64,000 bases of DNA from Acidovorax sp. HDW3 (GTDB lineage Bacteria > Pseudomonadota > Gammaproteobacteria > Burkholderiales > Burkholderiaceae_C): NCBI RefSeq assembly GCF_011303755.1, contig NZ_CP049885.1, positions 2,028,001 through 2,092,000 on the forward strand. Reading direction: 5' to 3'. Both the position numbers and the translations under genes were made by a program. Positions 26,306 through 36,077 of this stretch are shown here, piece by piece. The stretch's first letter is position 1. The number at the start of each line of letters is the position of its first letter. Under the pieces are notes generated by a model. That model was not told the DNA's origin and searched no databases. It saw nothing but the letters and a program-made list of their open reading frames with translations.

Positions 26306-27241
26306 ATGAACCAAGCCGCCGCCTCCTCGCCCGCCCTGCCCATCGTCATCGCCACGCGCGAAAGCCGCCTCGCCCTGTGGCAGGCCGAGCACGTCAAGGC
26401 GCTGCTGCAGGCGCGCGGGCACCACGTCACCCTGCTAGGCATGACGACCCAGGGCGATCAGATTCTGGACCGCTCGCTCTCCAAGGTCGGTGGCAAGGGC
26501 CTGTTCGTGAAAGAGCTGGAAGTGGCCCTGGAAGAAGGCCGCGCCGACATCGCCGTGCACTCGCTCAAGGACGTGCCCATGGAGCTACCCGAAGGCTTCG
26601 CCCTGGCCTGCGTGATGGAGCGCGAAGACCCGCGCGACGCCTTCGTCTCGCCGCGCTACGCCAGCCTGGACGCGCTGCCCCAGGGCGCGGTGGTCGGGAC
26701 CTCCAGCCTGCGCCGCCAGGTGCTGCTGCAGGCGCTGCGCCCGGACCTGAAGATCGAGCCGCTGCGCGGCAACCTCGATACCCGCCTGCGCAAGCTCGAC
26801 GAGGGCCAGTACGACGCCATCGTGCTCGCCGCTGCCGGCTTGAAGCGCCTGGGCCTGGGCGCGCGCATCCGCTGCGAATTTGCCCCCACCGCCATGCTGC
26901 CCGCCGCCGGCCAGGGCGCCCTGGGCATCGAGGTGCGCAGTGACCGCGCCGACCTCATCGCCGCCCTGGCGCCACTGGCCGACCAGGCCACCTGGCTGAC
27001 GGTGGCCGCCGAGCGCGCCGTCAGCCGCGCCATGGGTGGCAGCTGCTCCATGCCCCTGGCCGCGCACGGCCAGTGGCAAGGCGCCACGCTCGACCTGCAC
27101 GCCGCCTGGGGCGACACCGAAGCGCGCCTGCCCCTGGTGCGCGCCCAGGCCAGCGCCGCCGTCACCACCCTGGCCCAGGCCGAGGCCCTGGGCGACGCCG
27201 TGGCGGCCCAGCTGCGCGCCGGCGGCGCCCGGGGCGCGTAA
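26306..27241 (+). CDS. hemC: hydroxymethylbilane synthase (porphobilinogen deaminase)
   Basis: Polymerises four porphobilinogens to hydroxymethylbilane. 311 residues, family-normal. The dipyrromethane cofactor Cys is in [12 protein letters not shown] near residue 245; the catalytic Asp is in [11 protein letters not shown]; Arg-rich substrate sites are in [10 protein letters not shown] and RGNLDTRL. Heads the hemC-hemD-hemX-hemY run, with 3 bp to hemD. Confidence 0.97.
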   Translation: MNQAAASSPALPIVIATRESRLALWQAEHVKALLQARGHHVTLLGMTTQGDQILDRSLSKVGGKGLFVKELEVALEEGRADIAVHSLKDVPMELPEGFALACVMEREDPRDAFVSPRYASLDALPQGAVVGTSSLRRQVLLQALRPDLKIEPLRGNLDTRLRKLDEGQYDAIVLAAAGLKRLGLGARIRCEFAPTAMLPAAGQGALGIEVRSDRADLIAALAPLADQATWLTVAAERAVSRAMGGSCSMPLAAHGQWQGATLDLHAAWGDTEARLPLVRAQASAAVTTLAQAEALGDAVAAQLRAGGARGA

Positions 27242-27244
27242 GCC

Positions 27245-28057
27245 ATGGCAGGGGCGCAGCGCGTCATCGTCACCCGGCCACAGCCCGACGCGGCGCAGTG
27301 GGTGCAGGCCCTGGGGCAGCGCGACATCGCCGCTGCCGCCCTGCCGCTGATCGCCATTGGCCCCAGCCCCCAGCCCGTACACCAGGCGCAGCTGCAAACG
27401 GCGCTGGCACAGCTGGCGCAATACCGGGCGGTAATGTTCGTCAGCGGCAACGCCGCCCATTACTTTTTAGAGCAAAAAAACGCTTTAACGCTTATGCAGC
27501 AAGCGCTAGCAGCTACAAATTTAAGAGCATGGACACCCGGCCCCGGCACCGCCCAGGTGCTGCTGGCGCGGGGCCTGGAGCAAGCGCGCATCGACGGCCC
27601 CGCGCCCGATGCCGCGCAGTACGACTCCGAAGCCCTGTGGGCCCAGGTGGCCACGCAAATCACCCCCGGCGCGCGCGTGCTCATCGTGCGCGGCTGCCAG
27701 GCCGGCCAGGGCGATGCCAGCGGCCAGGGCCGTGACTGGCTGGCCGCGCAGCTGCGCGCCGCTGGCGCCACGGTCGATTTCGCCATTGCCTACCAGCGCA
27801 GCGCACCCGTTTTCAGCCCAGAGCAACAGGCCCTGGCGCACGCTGCGGCCAGCGACGGCTCTCTGTGGCTGTTCAGCAGCTCCGAAGCTGTGACGCATTT
27901 ACAACAGGCCCTGCCCACCCAAAACTGGGCCCGCGCCCAGGCGCTGGCCACCCACCCGCGCATTGCACAGGCAGTGCGCGCCGCCGGATTTGGGCTGCTG
28001 CACGAATGCAAGCCGGCATTTACCGACGTGGTGGCATCGATAGAATCCGCCCTATGA
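27245..28057 (+). CDS. hemD: uroporphyrinogen-III synthase
   Basis: Closes hydroxymethylbilane to uroporphyrinogen III. 270 residues with the usual weak family conservation: VIVTRPQPDAAQWVQAL at the start, AVMFVSGNAAHYF near residue 70, LFSSSEAVTHL near 215. Codons around 79-94 are formed by an in-frame REP-like repeat (27483-27522), which encodes a loop-like segment (NALTLMQQALAATNLR). Its stop codon overlaps the hemX start (ATGA). Confidence 0.9.
   Translation: MAGAQRVIVTRPQPDAAQWVQALGQRDIAAAALPLIAIGPSPQPVHQAQLQTALAQLAQYRAVMFVSGNAAHYFLEQKNALTLMQQALAATNLRAWTPGPGTAQVLLARGLEQARIDGPAPDAAQYDSEALWAQVATQITPGARVLIVRGCQAGQGDASGQGRDWLAAQLRAAGATVDFAIAYQRSAPVFSPEQQALAHAAASDGSLWLFSSSEAVTHLQQALPTQNWARAQALATHPRIAQAVRAAGFGLLHECKPAFTDVVASIESAL
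27483..27522. repeat. REP-like hairpin repeat, copy 6, inside hemD
   Basis: AACGCTTATGCAGC, then AAGCGCTAGCAGCTAC and AAATTT match the intergenic family almost exactly, but here the repeat is read as protein within hemD without disrupting the frame. Confidence 0.7.
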
Positions 28058-29112
28058 GCGAGCAGCCCACCCCAGAGCACGCCCCCCCCGTGCCCGCCCC
28101 AGCCCCCCCCAGCGGCGGCCACTTTGCCCTGGCCCTGGCCACCCTCTTGGCCCTGGCCGGCCTGGCCAGCAGCGGCCTGCTGTGGCAAAAACTGGGCAAC
28201 ATCCAGGAACAACTGGCACGCCAAAGTGCCAACAACGGCGCCAGCGCCACCGAGGCCCGCACCCTCGCGCGCCAGGCCGAAGAAATCGCGCGCGACACCG
28301 CTGCCCGCCTGACGGTGACGGAAACCCGGGTCAGCGAAGTGGCGCTGCAGCGCAGCCAGCTCGAAGAGCTGATGCAAAGCGTCTCGCGCTCGCGCGACGA
28401 AACCCTGGTGGTCGATATCGAAGCGAGCCTGCGCCTGGCGCAGCAGCAAGCGCAGCTCACCGGCAGCCTCGAACCCCTGGTGGCGGCACTCAAGAGCGCG
28501 CAGCAGCGCATCGAACGCGCCGCGCAGCCGCGCCTGGCGCCGGTACAGCGTGCGATTGCGCACGACCTGGAGCACATCGCCCGCAGCACGGTAACCGACA
28601 CCGCCGGCCTGCTCGCCCGCCTCGATGACCTGATGCGCCTGAGCGACGACCTGCCCACCCTCGGCGGCGTCGCCCACGCCAGCGCCATGCGCCGCCCCGG
28701 CGGCTCGGCGCCCGCCGCCAAAGACCACAGCAGCGCCCCCTGGTGGCAGGCGCAGCTCGCCAAAGGCTGGGAGCTGGTGCGCGACGAGGCACGCGGCCTG
28801 GTGCGCGTCAGCCGTATCGACCAGCCCGAAGCCGTGCTGCTGGCACCGGAGCAGGAATTTTTTCTGCGCGAGAACCTCAAGCTCAAGCTGCAAAGCGCGC
28901 GCCTGGGCCTGCTCGCGCGCCAGTTCGACGCCGCCCGCACCGACCTGGCCGGCGCCACCGCCGCTCTCAACAAATACTTCGACCCTGCCGCCCGGCGCAC
29001 GCAAAACGCCGCCACCTTGCTGCAGCAAGTCCAGGCGAGCCTGAAAACGGCCGACCTGCCGCGCCTGGACGAAACCTTCACGGCCCTGAACACGGCCGCC
29101 GCCGGACGCTAA
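28054..29112 (+). CDS. hemX: HemX-family membrane protein of the haem cluster
   Basis: A 352-residue protein with a Pro-rich cytoplasmic start, one transmembrane helix (HFALALATLLALAGLASS) and a long coiled-coil/periplasmic part. It is of the HemX type, often mislabelled uroporphyrinogen-III methyltransferase, though no SAM-binding motif is present. Translationally coupled to hemD by a 4-bp overlap and followed by hemY after 13 bp. Its role is probably structural or regulatory in haem synthesis at the membrane. Confidence 0.88.
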   Translation: MSEQPTPEHAPPVPAPAPPSGGHFALALATLLALAGLASSGLLWQKLGNIQEQLARQSANNGASATEARTLARQAEEIARDTAARLTVTETRVSEVALQRSQLEELMQSVSRSRDETLVVDIEASLRLAQQQAQLTGSLEPLVAALKSAQQRIERAAQPRLAPVQRAIAHDLEHIARSTVTDTAGLLARLDDLMRLSDDLPTLGGVAHASAMRRPGGSAPAAKDHSSAPWWQAQLAKGWELVRDEARGLVRVSRIDQPEAVLLAPEQEFFLRENLKLKLQSARLGLLARQFDAARTDLAGATAALNKYFDPAARRTQNAATLLQQVQASLKTADLPRLDETFTALNTAAAGR

Positions 29113-29125
29113 GGGGCCACCGACC

Positions 29126-30400
29126 ATGCGCGCAGCACTGTGGTTTCTCGGCTTGTTTGGCGCCGCCGTCGCCGTGGCCCTGTTTGCCGGCAACAACCAG
29201 GGCACAGTCACGCTGTTCTGGCCGCCCTGGCGCCTGGATTTATCACTCAACATGGTGGTGCTGCTGCTGGTCGGCGGCTTCGTCGTGCTGCACGGCGCGC
29301 TTGCCGGCCTCAACGCCCTCACCACCTTGCCGCGCCAGGCCCGGCGCTGGCGCCAGCTGCAAAAAGAGCGCGCCATGCACGCCGCCTTCCTGCAGTCGCT
29401 CGCCAGCCTGCTGGCCGGGCGCTTTGTGCGCGCGCGCAAATCGGCGCTGACGGCGCTGGCGCAGGAAAACGCCCTGGCGCACCACGCCGAGCAGCTGCCA
29501 CACAGCCGCCAGTTGCGCGCCCTGGCGCACATGCTCGCCGCCGACAGCTCGCACGCCCTGCTCGACCGCAGCACGCGCGACGAGCACCTGCGCCTGGCCC
29601 TCGACAGCGCCCCGCCCAGCAGCAAACAACACGAGCAAAGCCTGCGCGAGGGCCTGCAGCTGCGCGCCGCGCGCTGGACGCTCGACGACCGCGACAGCGC
29701 CGGCGCCCTCGAATGCCTGGCCGCCCTGCCCCAGGGCGCGGCGCGGCGCACGCTGGCGCTGCGCATCAAACTCAAAGCCTCGCGCCTGGCGGGCCAGACG
29801 CGCAGCGCGCTCGAAACCGCACGCCTGCTGGGCAAGCACCATGCGTTTTCAACGGCGGCGGCGCACAGCATCGTGCGCGGCCTGGCGCGCGACTGGATCC
29901 ACAGCGCCCACGACCCGGCGCAGCTGCAGCAAGCCTGGCAGGCCCTGGAAGCGAATGAACGCGCCATGCCCGAACTGGCGATCGAAGCCGCGCAGCGCCT
30001 GAGCCAGCTCGGCGGCGACGCCAGCCAGGTGCGCCACTGGCTGCTGCCGGCCTGGGAGCATTGGCAAACCCAGGAGCTGCCTGACGCCCAGGTCTTGAAG
30101 CTGGTGCGCACTCTGGAGAGCAACCTGGCTGAAATCGACGCTGCCTGGCTCGCGCGCATCGAAAACGCCAGCCAAAGCCGCCCGCGCGATGCCCGCCTGA
30201 CCTACCTCGCCGGCCTGGCCTGCCGCGAGCGCCAGCTCTGGGGCAAGGCCCAGCAGCTGCAGCACAAAGCCGCCCAGCAACTGCCCGACGGGCCCCTGCG
30301 CGCCAGCGCCTGGCGCCAGCTGGCCGAACTCGCCGAGCAGCGCAGCGATGCCGACGCCGCCGCCCGGGCCTGGAAGCAGGCCGCACTGGCAGCAAAATAA
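29126..30400 (+). CDS. hemY: HemY-family TPR membrane protein
   Basis: A 424-residue protein with two N-terminal membrane helices (ALWFLGLFGAAVAVALFAG and LNMVVLLLVGGFVVLHGAL) and a long helical TPR-like part, as in proteobacterial HemY, which is not the protoporphyrinogen oxidase of the same name. QLWGKAQQLQHKAAQQLPDG near the end is TPR-like. Last gene of hemCDXY; a hairpin repeat follows within 20 bp. Confidence 0.9.
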   Translation: MRAALWFLGLFGAAVAVALFAGNNQGTVTLFWPPWRLDLSLNMVVLLLVGGFVVLHGALAGLNALTTLPRQARRWRQLQKERAMHAAFLQSLASLLAGRFVRARKSALTALAQENALAHHAEQLPHSRQLRALAHMLAADSSHALLDRSTRDEHLRLALDSAPPSSKQHEQSLREGLQLRAARWTLDDRDSAGALECLAALPQGAARRTLALRIKLKASRLAGQTRSALETARLLGKHHAFSTAAAHSIVRGLARDWIHSAHDPAQLQQAWQALEANERAMPELAIEAAQRLSQLGGDASQVRHWLLPAWEHWQTQELPDAQVLKLVRTLESNLAEIDAAWLARIENASQSRPRDARLTYLAGLACRERQLWGKAQQLQHKAAQQLPDGPLRASAWRQLAELAEQRSDADAAARAWKQAALAAK

Positions 30401-30404
30401 AGAA

Positions 30405-30450
30405 AAATGGCTCCAAGGCGCATGTAGCAAGCGCTACATGCTATAAAACA
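30405..30450. repeat. REP-like hairpin repeat, copy 7, between convergent hemY and fumC
   Basis: Perfect 9-bp stem GCATGTAGC (30420-30428) with GCTACATGC (30433-30441), loop AAGC. It keeps CAAGCGCTA but the outer arms diverge. It may end transcription in both directions. Confidence 0.55.
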
Positions 30451-30461
30451 ATAGCAATCAA

Positions 30462-31871
30462 CTACACCATCTTGCCCGGCACCACCCAGGCGTCGAACTG
30501 CTCGCCCGTCAGGTGGCCGCTGGCGATGGCGGCCTGGCGCAGGGTCAAACCTTCGTGGTGGGCGCGCTTGGCGATCTCGGCGGCCTTGTCGTAGCCGATG
30601 TGCGGATTGAGCGCCGTCACCAGCATGAGCGAACGCTCGAGCAGCTCGTCGATGCGCGCCTGGTTCGGCTCTATGCCCTGGGCGCAGTGCTGGTCAAAAC
30701 TTTTCATGCCGTCGGCCAGCAGGCGCAGGCTTTGCAGAAAGTTGTGCGCAATCAGGGGCCGAAACACGTTCAACTCAAAATTGCCCGAGGCGCCACCGAT
30801 GTTGATCGCCACGTCGTTGCCCAGCACCTGGGCGCAGAGCATGGTCAGGGCCTCGCACTGCGTCGGGTTGACCTTGCCGGGCATGATGGAGGAACCCGGC
30901 TCGTTCTCGGGGATGGTGATCTCGCCCAGGCCGCTGCGCGGGCCGCTGGCGAGCCAGCGCACGTCGTTGGCAATTTTGAGCAAGCTCGCGGCCAGGCCCT
31001 TGAGTGTGCCGTGCGCCTGTACCAGGGCGTCGCAGCTGGCCAGGGCCTCGAATTTGTTGGGCGCCGTCACCAGCGGCAGGCCGGTGAGTTCGGCCAGCTC
31101 CTGCGCCACCGCCTCGGCGTAGCCCGGGGGCGCATTCAGGCCGGTGCCCACCGCCGTGCCGCCCAGGGCCAGCTCGCACAGATGCGCCAGGCTGGCGCGT
31201 ACATGCGCCTCGGCGTGCGCCAGCTGCGCGGCCCAGCCGGAGATTTCCTGCCCCAGGGTGATGGGCGTGGCGTCCTGCAAATGGGTGCGGCCAATCTTGA
31301 CGATGCCGGCGTAGTCCTGCGCCTTGGCCGCGAGCGTGCTGCGCAGCTGGTGCAGCGCCGGCAACAGGCGGCGCACCAGGCCCTCGACGGCGGCAACGTG
31401 CATGGCGGTGGGGAACACGTCGTTGCTCGACTGGCTCAGGTTGACGTCGTCGTTGGGGTGGATGCTGCGCGCCGGCCCGCGCACGCCACCGAGCATTTCG
31501 CTGGCGCGGTTGGCCAGCACCTCGTTCATGTTCATATTGGTTTGCGTGCCCGAGCCGGTTTGCCAGACGGCCAGCGGAAACTCCGCGCCATGGGCGCCGG
31601 CCATGACCTCGTCGCAGGCGGCGACGATGGCCGTGGTTTTGGAGGCACTGAGCAAGCCCAGGGAGTGGTTGACGTAGGCGCTGGCACGCTTGACCTGGGC
31701 CAGGGCCGCAATCAGCTCGGGCGGCATTTTTTCGCTGGAAATGGCGAAATGCTGCAGCGAGCGCTGCGTCTGCGCCCCCCAGAGCTGGCGCGCGGGCACG
31801 TCGATGGGGCCGAAGCTATCGCGCTCAGCACGCGTGGCGGCGCCGGGGGACGCAGGCTGCACAGAGGTCAT
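30462..31871 (-). CDS. fumC: class II fumarate hydratase
   Basis: Iron-independent fumarase, fumarate to L-malate. 469 residues with the superfamily signature [13 protein letters not shown] and the substrate-contact stretch [18 protein letters not shown] at 31871 is used because GAGGAG stands 8 bp upstream, rather than the in-frame ATG at 31889. Divergent from a class I fumarase gene, so the cell has both an oxidant-stable and an Fe-S enzyme. Confidence 0.96.
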   Translation of the reverse strand: MTSVQPASPGAATRAERDSFGPIDVPARQLWGAQTQRSLQHFAISSEKMPPELIAALAQVKRASAYVNHSLGLLSASKTTAIVAACDEVMAGAHGAEFPLAVWQTGSGTQTNMNMNEVLANRASEMLGGVRGPARSIHPNDDVNLSQSSNDVFPTAMHVAAVEGLVRRLLPALHQLRSTLAAKAQDYAGIVKIGRTHLQDATPITLGQEISGWAAQLAHAEAHVRASLAHLCELALGGTAVGTGLNAPPGYAEAVAQELAELTGLPLVTAPNKFEALASCDALVQAHGTLKGLAASLLKIANDVRWLASGPRSGLGEITIPENEPGSSIMPGKVNPTQCEALTMLCAQVLGNDVAINIGGASGNFELNVFRPLIAHNFLQSLRLLADGMKSFDQHCAQGIEPNQARIDELLERSLMLVTALNPHIGYDKAAEIAKRAHHEGLTLRQAAIASGHLTGEQFDAWVVPGKMV

Positions 31872-32078
31872 GCCAAAAACTCCTCGCAAAGAAAGTCAAA
31901 ACCAGGGCCAAGCACAAAACCTTGCCAGCATACCCACAAGCGCCACTTTTGCGCAGCCCGGGACGGCCCCAGGCGTCGCCTGCGCGCCAATCTGCCACAA
32001 GCAACCACGACAGCAAGCCGGACGCAAGGTGCAGGGCGATAATTAAAGGGTTTGCGTTTTGATACCCCACCCCACGCT

Positions 32079-33641
32079 ATGACCCAGACCCTTATCCGCC
32101 AGCAAGACCTGATCGACTCCATCGCCGGCGCGCTGCAATACATCAGCTACTACCACCCGGCCGACTACATCGCCCACCTGGCGCGCGCCTACGAGCGTGA
32201 GCAAAGCCCCGCCGCCAAGGACGCCATGGCGCAGATCCTCACCAACAGCAAGATGAGCGCCACCGGCCACCGCCCCATCTGCCAGGACACGGGCATCGTC
32301 AACGTCTTCCTGAAAATCGGCATGGACGTGCGCTTTGAAGGCTTTGCCGCCGACCAGAGCCTGGAAGACGCCATCAACGAAGGCGTGCGTCGCGGCTACA
32401 TGAACCCCGACAACACGCTGCGCGCTTCCGTCGTCGCCGACCCGCTGTTTGCGCGCAAGAACACCAAGGACAACACCCCCGCCGTCATCAACGTGCAGAT
32501 GGTGCCGGGCAACCAGCTCGACATCACCGTGGCGGCCAAGGGCGGCGGCAGCGAGAACAAGTCCAAGATGATCATGATGAACCCCAGCGACAACCTGGTG
32601 GACTGGGTGCTCAAGACCGTGCCCACCATGGGCGCGGGCTGGTGCCCGCCGGGCATGTTGGGCATCGGCATTGGCGGCACGGCAGAAAAAGCCGTGCTGC
32701 TGGCCAAAGAGAGCCTGATGGAAGACCTCAACATGTACGAGCTGCAGGCCAAGGCCGCACGCGGCGAGACGCTCGACCAGGTCGAGGAACTGCGCCTGGA
32801 GCTGTACGAAAAGGTCAACGCCCTGGGCATTGGCGCGCAGGGCCTGGGCGGCCTGTCCACCGTGCTCGACGTGAAGATCAAGATGTACCCCACGCACGCG
32901 GCCAGCAAGCCCGTGGCCATGATCCCCAACTGCGCCGCCACGCGCCATGCGCATTTCGTCATGGACGGCAGCGGCCCGGTGTTCCTCGACCCGCCGAGCC
33001 TGGACCTGTGGCCCCAGGTGCAGTGGACGCCCAACACCGAAACCAGCAAGCGCGTCGATCTGAACCAGTTGACCAAGGAAGAAGTCGCCAGCTGGAAGCC
33101 CGGCCAGACGCTGCTGCTCAACGGCAAAATGCTCACCGGCCGCGACGCCGCGCACAAGCGCATCCAGGACATGCTGGCCAAGGGCGAGAAGTTGCCCGTG
33201 GACTTCACCAACCGCGTGATCTACTACGTCGGCCCGGTCGATCCGGTACGCGATGAAGTCGTCGGCCCCGCCGGCCCCACCACCGCCACGCGCATGGACA
33301 AGTTCACGCGCATGATGCTGGAGCAGACCGGCCTGATCGCCATGATCGGCAAGTCCGAGCGCGGCCCGGTCGCCATCGAGGCCATCAAGGACAACCAGAG
33401 CGCCTACCTCATGGCCGTGGGCGGCGCCGCCTACCTGGTGAGCAAAGCCATCAAACAGGCCAAAGTGGTGGGCTTTGCCGACCTGGGCATGGAGGCCATC
33501 TACGAGTTCGACGTGGTCGATATGCCCGTCACCGTGGCGGTGGACGCCGGCGGCACCAGCGCCCACATCACCGGCCCGGCCGAGTGGCAAAAGCGCATCG
33601 CCAGCGGTGAGTATTCGGTGACGAAGATCGCCAAAGCGTAA
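32079..33641 (+). CDS. fumA: class I fumarate hydratase (Fe-S)
   Basis: A 520-residue single-chain class I fumarase. Candidate [4Fe-4S] cysteines are in CQDTGI, GWCPPGMLGIGIGGTAEK and CAATRHAH; the C-terminal beta-type domain contains GPTTATRMDKF. ATG at 32079 (MTQTLIRQQD) is preferred to one 27 bp upstream. A GATAAT at 32038-32043 is a possible -10 box in the 207-bp divergent spacer shared with fumC; no Fur- or SoxR-type site was recognised. The symbol fumA is by class; fumB is equally possible. Confidence 0.93.
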   Translation: MTQTLIRQQDLIDSIAGALQYISYYHPADYIAHLARAYEREQSPAAKDAMAQILTNSKMSATGHRPICQDTGIVNVFLKIGMDVRFEGFAADQSLEDAINEGVRRGYMNPDNTLRASVVADPLFARKNTKDNTPAVINVQMVPGNQLDITVAAKGGGSENKSKMIMMNPSDNLVDWVLKTVPTMGAGWCPPGMLGIGIGGTAEKAVLLAKESLMEDLNMYELQAKAARGETLDQVEELRLELYEKVNALGIGAQGLGGLSTVLDVKIKMYPTHAASKPVAMIPNCAATRHAHFVMDGSGPVFLDPPSLDLWPQVQWTPNTETSKRVDLNQLTKEEVASWKPGQTLLLNGKMLTGRDAAHKRIQDMLAKGEKLPVDFTNRVIYYVGPVDPVRDEVVGPAGPTTATRMDKFTRMMLEQTGLIAMIGKSERGPVAIEAIKDNQSAYLMAVGGAAYLVSKAIKQAKVVGFADLGMEAIYEFDVVDMPVTVAVDAGGTSAHITGPAEWQKRIASGEYSVTKIAKA

Positions 33642-33662
33642 AACGGCGGGGCTGGCGCGCCG

Positions 33663-34796
33663 CTACCGGGCCCTGGCTGCGGCAGAGCTGCCCCGCCCCA
33701 GCCACAACACCGCCGTCCAGCCCGCCAGCGTCAGCCCCCCCAGCCAGGCCAGCAGCGGCGCCACCTGCGCCACCGAGGCGCCCATCTGGTTCAGGCGCAG
33801 GCTGGCCTGGATGCCGGCGGTGCTCGGCGCCAGCCAGCGCAGCCATTGCAGCGCCGGCGGCAAGCCCTCTGCCGGCCAGGTAAAGCCCGCCACGAACACC
33901 AGCGGCAGCGAGGTGAACAGCAGCACCTGCAGCGCCCGCTCACGGTCGGCCAGGGCCCAGCCGATCAGGGCCGCGCAGCCTGCCACGGCGGGCACAAACA
34001 CCGCCAGCATCGCCAGCGCCCCCAGCGGGTTGGCGCCGTGCGGGTAGCCCTGCCAGATAAAAATCCAGCCCATGTAGAACAACCCCGCCAGCCAGCCCGG
34101 CAGGCACAGCGCCAGCAGCCGCGCCAGCCACAGCCGCACGCCGCCACCGGCGTGCCCCTGCTCGCGCAGCGTGCCAACGAACAGGGCGCCGCCCATGAGC
34201 AGGGTTTGCTGCAGGATGAGGATGGCCACCGCCGAGACGACGAAGCTGCCATAACCCTCGGTCGGGTTGAACAGCGCCAGCGGCTGCAGCTGCAGCGGCG
34301 CCCGGCTGGCGCTGGCCTGCAGCGCGCTTTGCCCACCGGCTTGCAGGCGGCGCAGCTCGACGCCGGCGGAGACGGTGCCAAAGGCTTCGGCAAAGCCGTA
34401 CTGCACCTGCTTGCTGGCGAGGGGGTAGGCGCCGTTGGCGTACACCGGCACGGTGAGGTTGCGCGCGCGCAGCAGGTCACGCTTGAAGTCGCTCGGGATC
34501 AGGGCGTAGCCCATGACCTCGCCGCGCAGCAGCGCCTGGCGTGCCTGATCCTCGTCGGCGGTCACCAGCTGGGGGTCGATGCGCGGGCTGGCCTGGGCAA
34601 AGCGCAGCAGCTGGCGCGACAAGGCCGAGCTGTCTTGCACCACCAGCGCCACGGGCACGCGCTGCACCACCTCGGTGGCGTAAAACCAGGGGTAGAAAAA
34701 ACCGTAGAGCAGCGGCGCGCCCAGCAGCAGCAGGACGGCGCCCTTGTCGCTGAGCAGGCAGCGCAGTTGCGCAAGCAGCAGGCGCAAAAAGGCCAT
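33663..34796 (-). CDS. ABC-2-type transporter permease (distal gene)
   Basis: A 377-residue membrane protein: one N-terminal helix (LLLLGAPLLYGFFYPWFY), a periplasmic domain of about 150 residues, then five to six helices, the ABC2_membrane_3 layout of YhhJ/YbhS proteins. Last gene of a four-gene minus-strand cluster (TolC, HlyD, permease, permease). A REP copy separates it from the first permease. No nucleotide-binding subunit is encoded nearby. Confidence 0.85.
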   Translation of the reverse strand: MAFLRLLLAQLRCLLSDKGAVLLLLGAPLLYGFFYPWFYATEVVQRVPVALVVQDSSALSRQLLRFAQASPRIDPQLVTADEDQARQALLRGEVMGYALIPSDFKRDLLRARNLTVPVYANGAYPLASKQVQYGFAEAFGTVSAGVELRRLQAGGQSALQASASRAPLQLQPLALFNPTEGYGSFVVSAVAILILQQTLLMGGALFVGTLREQGHAGGGVRLWLARLLALCLPGWLAGLFYMGWIFIWQGYPHGANPLGALAMLAVFVPAVAGCAALIGWALADRERALQVLLFTSLPLVFVAGFTWPAEGLPPALQWLRWLAPSTAGIQASLRLNQMGASVAQVAPLLAWLGGLTLAGWTAVLWLGRGSSAAARAR

Positions 34797-34832
34797 GTCA
34801 GGAGCCCTCCGGGGCCAATTTTAAGAACAAAA

Positions 34833-34876
34833 TTGGGCTGTAGCGCTTACCAGGCAAGCGCGAGCAGCTATCAAAA
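34833..34876. repeat. REP-like hairpin repeat, copy 8
   Basis: GTAGCGCTTACCAGGC, then AAGCGCGAGCAGCTATC in the 99-bp gap between the two permease genes. It is nearly identical to copy 9 in front of valS. Confidence 0.65.
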
Positions 34877-34895
34877 ACAGAGCAAAACCGCACCG

Positions 34896-36077
34896 CTAGC
34901 GCCCTCCCCAACGCTGCGGCTGGCGCAGCCCGCGCGCCAGGCCGGCGCTGGCGGCAGCCAGCAGCACCAGCGTCGCCAGGCCCAGGGCGGCGATGGTGGG
35001 CAGGCTTTGCGCCAGCGGCGCGCCCATGAGCCACTGTTCGAGCTGCAGGCGCGCGTAATGGGTGTAGGGCATGGCCTCGGCCCAGGTGCGCGCCCCCGGG
35101 CTCATGGCCAGCAGCGGGTAGGCCACGCCGCAAAAGGCAAACGCCGGTGCTGAAAAAAACCCCGCCCCCGACAGCGCCGTGCGCAGCGACAGCGTAAGGC
35201 CCGAGAGTGCCGCGCCAGCGGCCAGGCTCACGGCCACCAGCAGCGCCAGCGCCAGGCCGATCCAGGCCATGCTGCCGGCCACGGCCCAGCCGCGCAGCTG
35301 CGCCAGGTACAGCAGCGCCGCCATGGTGCAGGCCCACAGGCTCAGGCAGGCGATGAGCAGCTTGCCCACCAGCGCGGCAAAAATGGGCCCCAGCCCCACG
35401 GGGGGCGCCCCCAGCCAGTCGCCCAGCGTGCGCTCGCGCAGCTCGCGGCCCACGCTCCAGGCGCCGGCGGTCATGGCCAGGATGTGCACCAGCGCCGGCA
35501 TCAGGGCGGCGGCCAGAAACAGCTCGTAGTTGGTGGAGACGTTGAACAGCGCAACCAGCTGCGTTTTGATCGGCTCCATGCGCGCGTAGAGCGCCTGTCC
35601 CGGCGTGCCGCGCTTGGCGGCGGCCTGCATTTCAATGCCGGCACTGAGCGTGCCCACCACCTGGCGCACATCGCGCTGCACGAGACTGGACGCCGTCGCC
35701 AGCTGCGCGTTGTGCAGCAAGGTGATGCTGGCGCTGCGGCCTTGTTTAACGTCGCGCGCCATGTCCGGCGGAATGTGCACCACTGCGTACACCGCCATGC
35801 TCTGCAGTGCCGCCTGGGCCTCGGCGCGGTTGAGCACGGGCGCGCGCAGCTCCAGCCCCGGGCTGGCCTGCAACATGCGCTCCAACTGGCGCGACAGGGC
35901 CGTGCCGGGGTCTTCGTTCCACAGCGCGATCGGCAGGCGCTGGGGTTGGCCGGCAGAAAAAATCCAGCACAGCAGCGCCATCGCCAGCAGCGGCACCCAG
36001 GTGAGCATGGCCAGGTCGGCCCCGCTGGCGCGCAGCCTGGCGCCTTCGCGGCGCAGGCTGGCCCACAGGATGCTCAC
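34896..36077 (-). CDS. ABC-2-type transporter permease (proximal gene)
   Basis: A 393-residue paralogue of the following permease with the same topology: N-terminal helix MLTWVPLLAMALLCWIF, periplasmic domain, and C-terminal helices including YPLLAMSPGARTWAEAMPYTHY. It overlaps the HlyD gene by 4 bp, so translation is coupled. The two permeases probably form a heterodimer exporting a drug or dye with HlyD and TolC. Confidence 0.85.
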   Translation of the reverse strand: MSILWASLRREGARLRASGADLAMLTWVPLLAMALLCWIFSAGQPQRLPIALWNEDPGTALSRQLERMLQASPGLELRAPVLNRAEAQAALQSMAVYAVVHIPPDMARDVKQGRSASITLLHNAQLATASSLVQRDVRQVVGTLSAGIEMQAAAKRGTPGQALYARMEPIKTQLVALFNVSTNYELFLAAALMPALVHILAMTAGAWSVGRELRERTLGDWLGAPPVGLGPIFAALVGKLLIACLSLWACTMAALLYLAQLRGWAVAGSMAWIGLALALLVAVSLAAGAALSGLTLSLRTALSGAGFFSAPAFAFCGVAYPLLAMSPGARTWAEAMPYTHYARLQLEQWLMGAPLAQSLPTIAALGLATLVLLAAASAGLARGLRQPQRWGGR

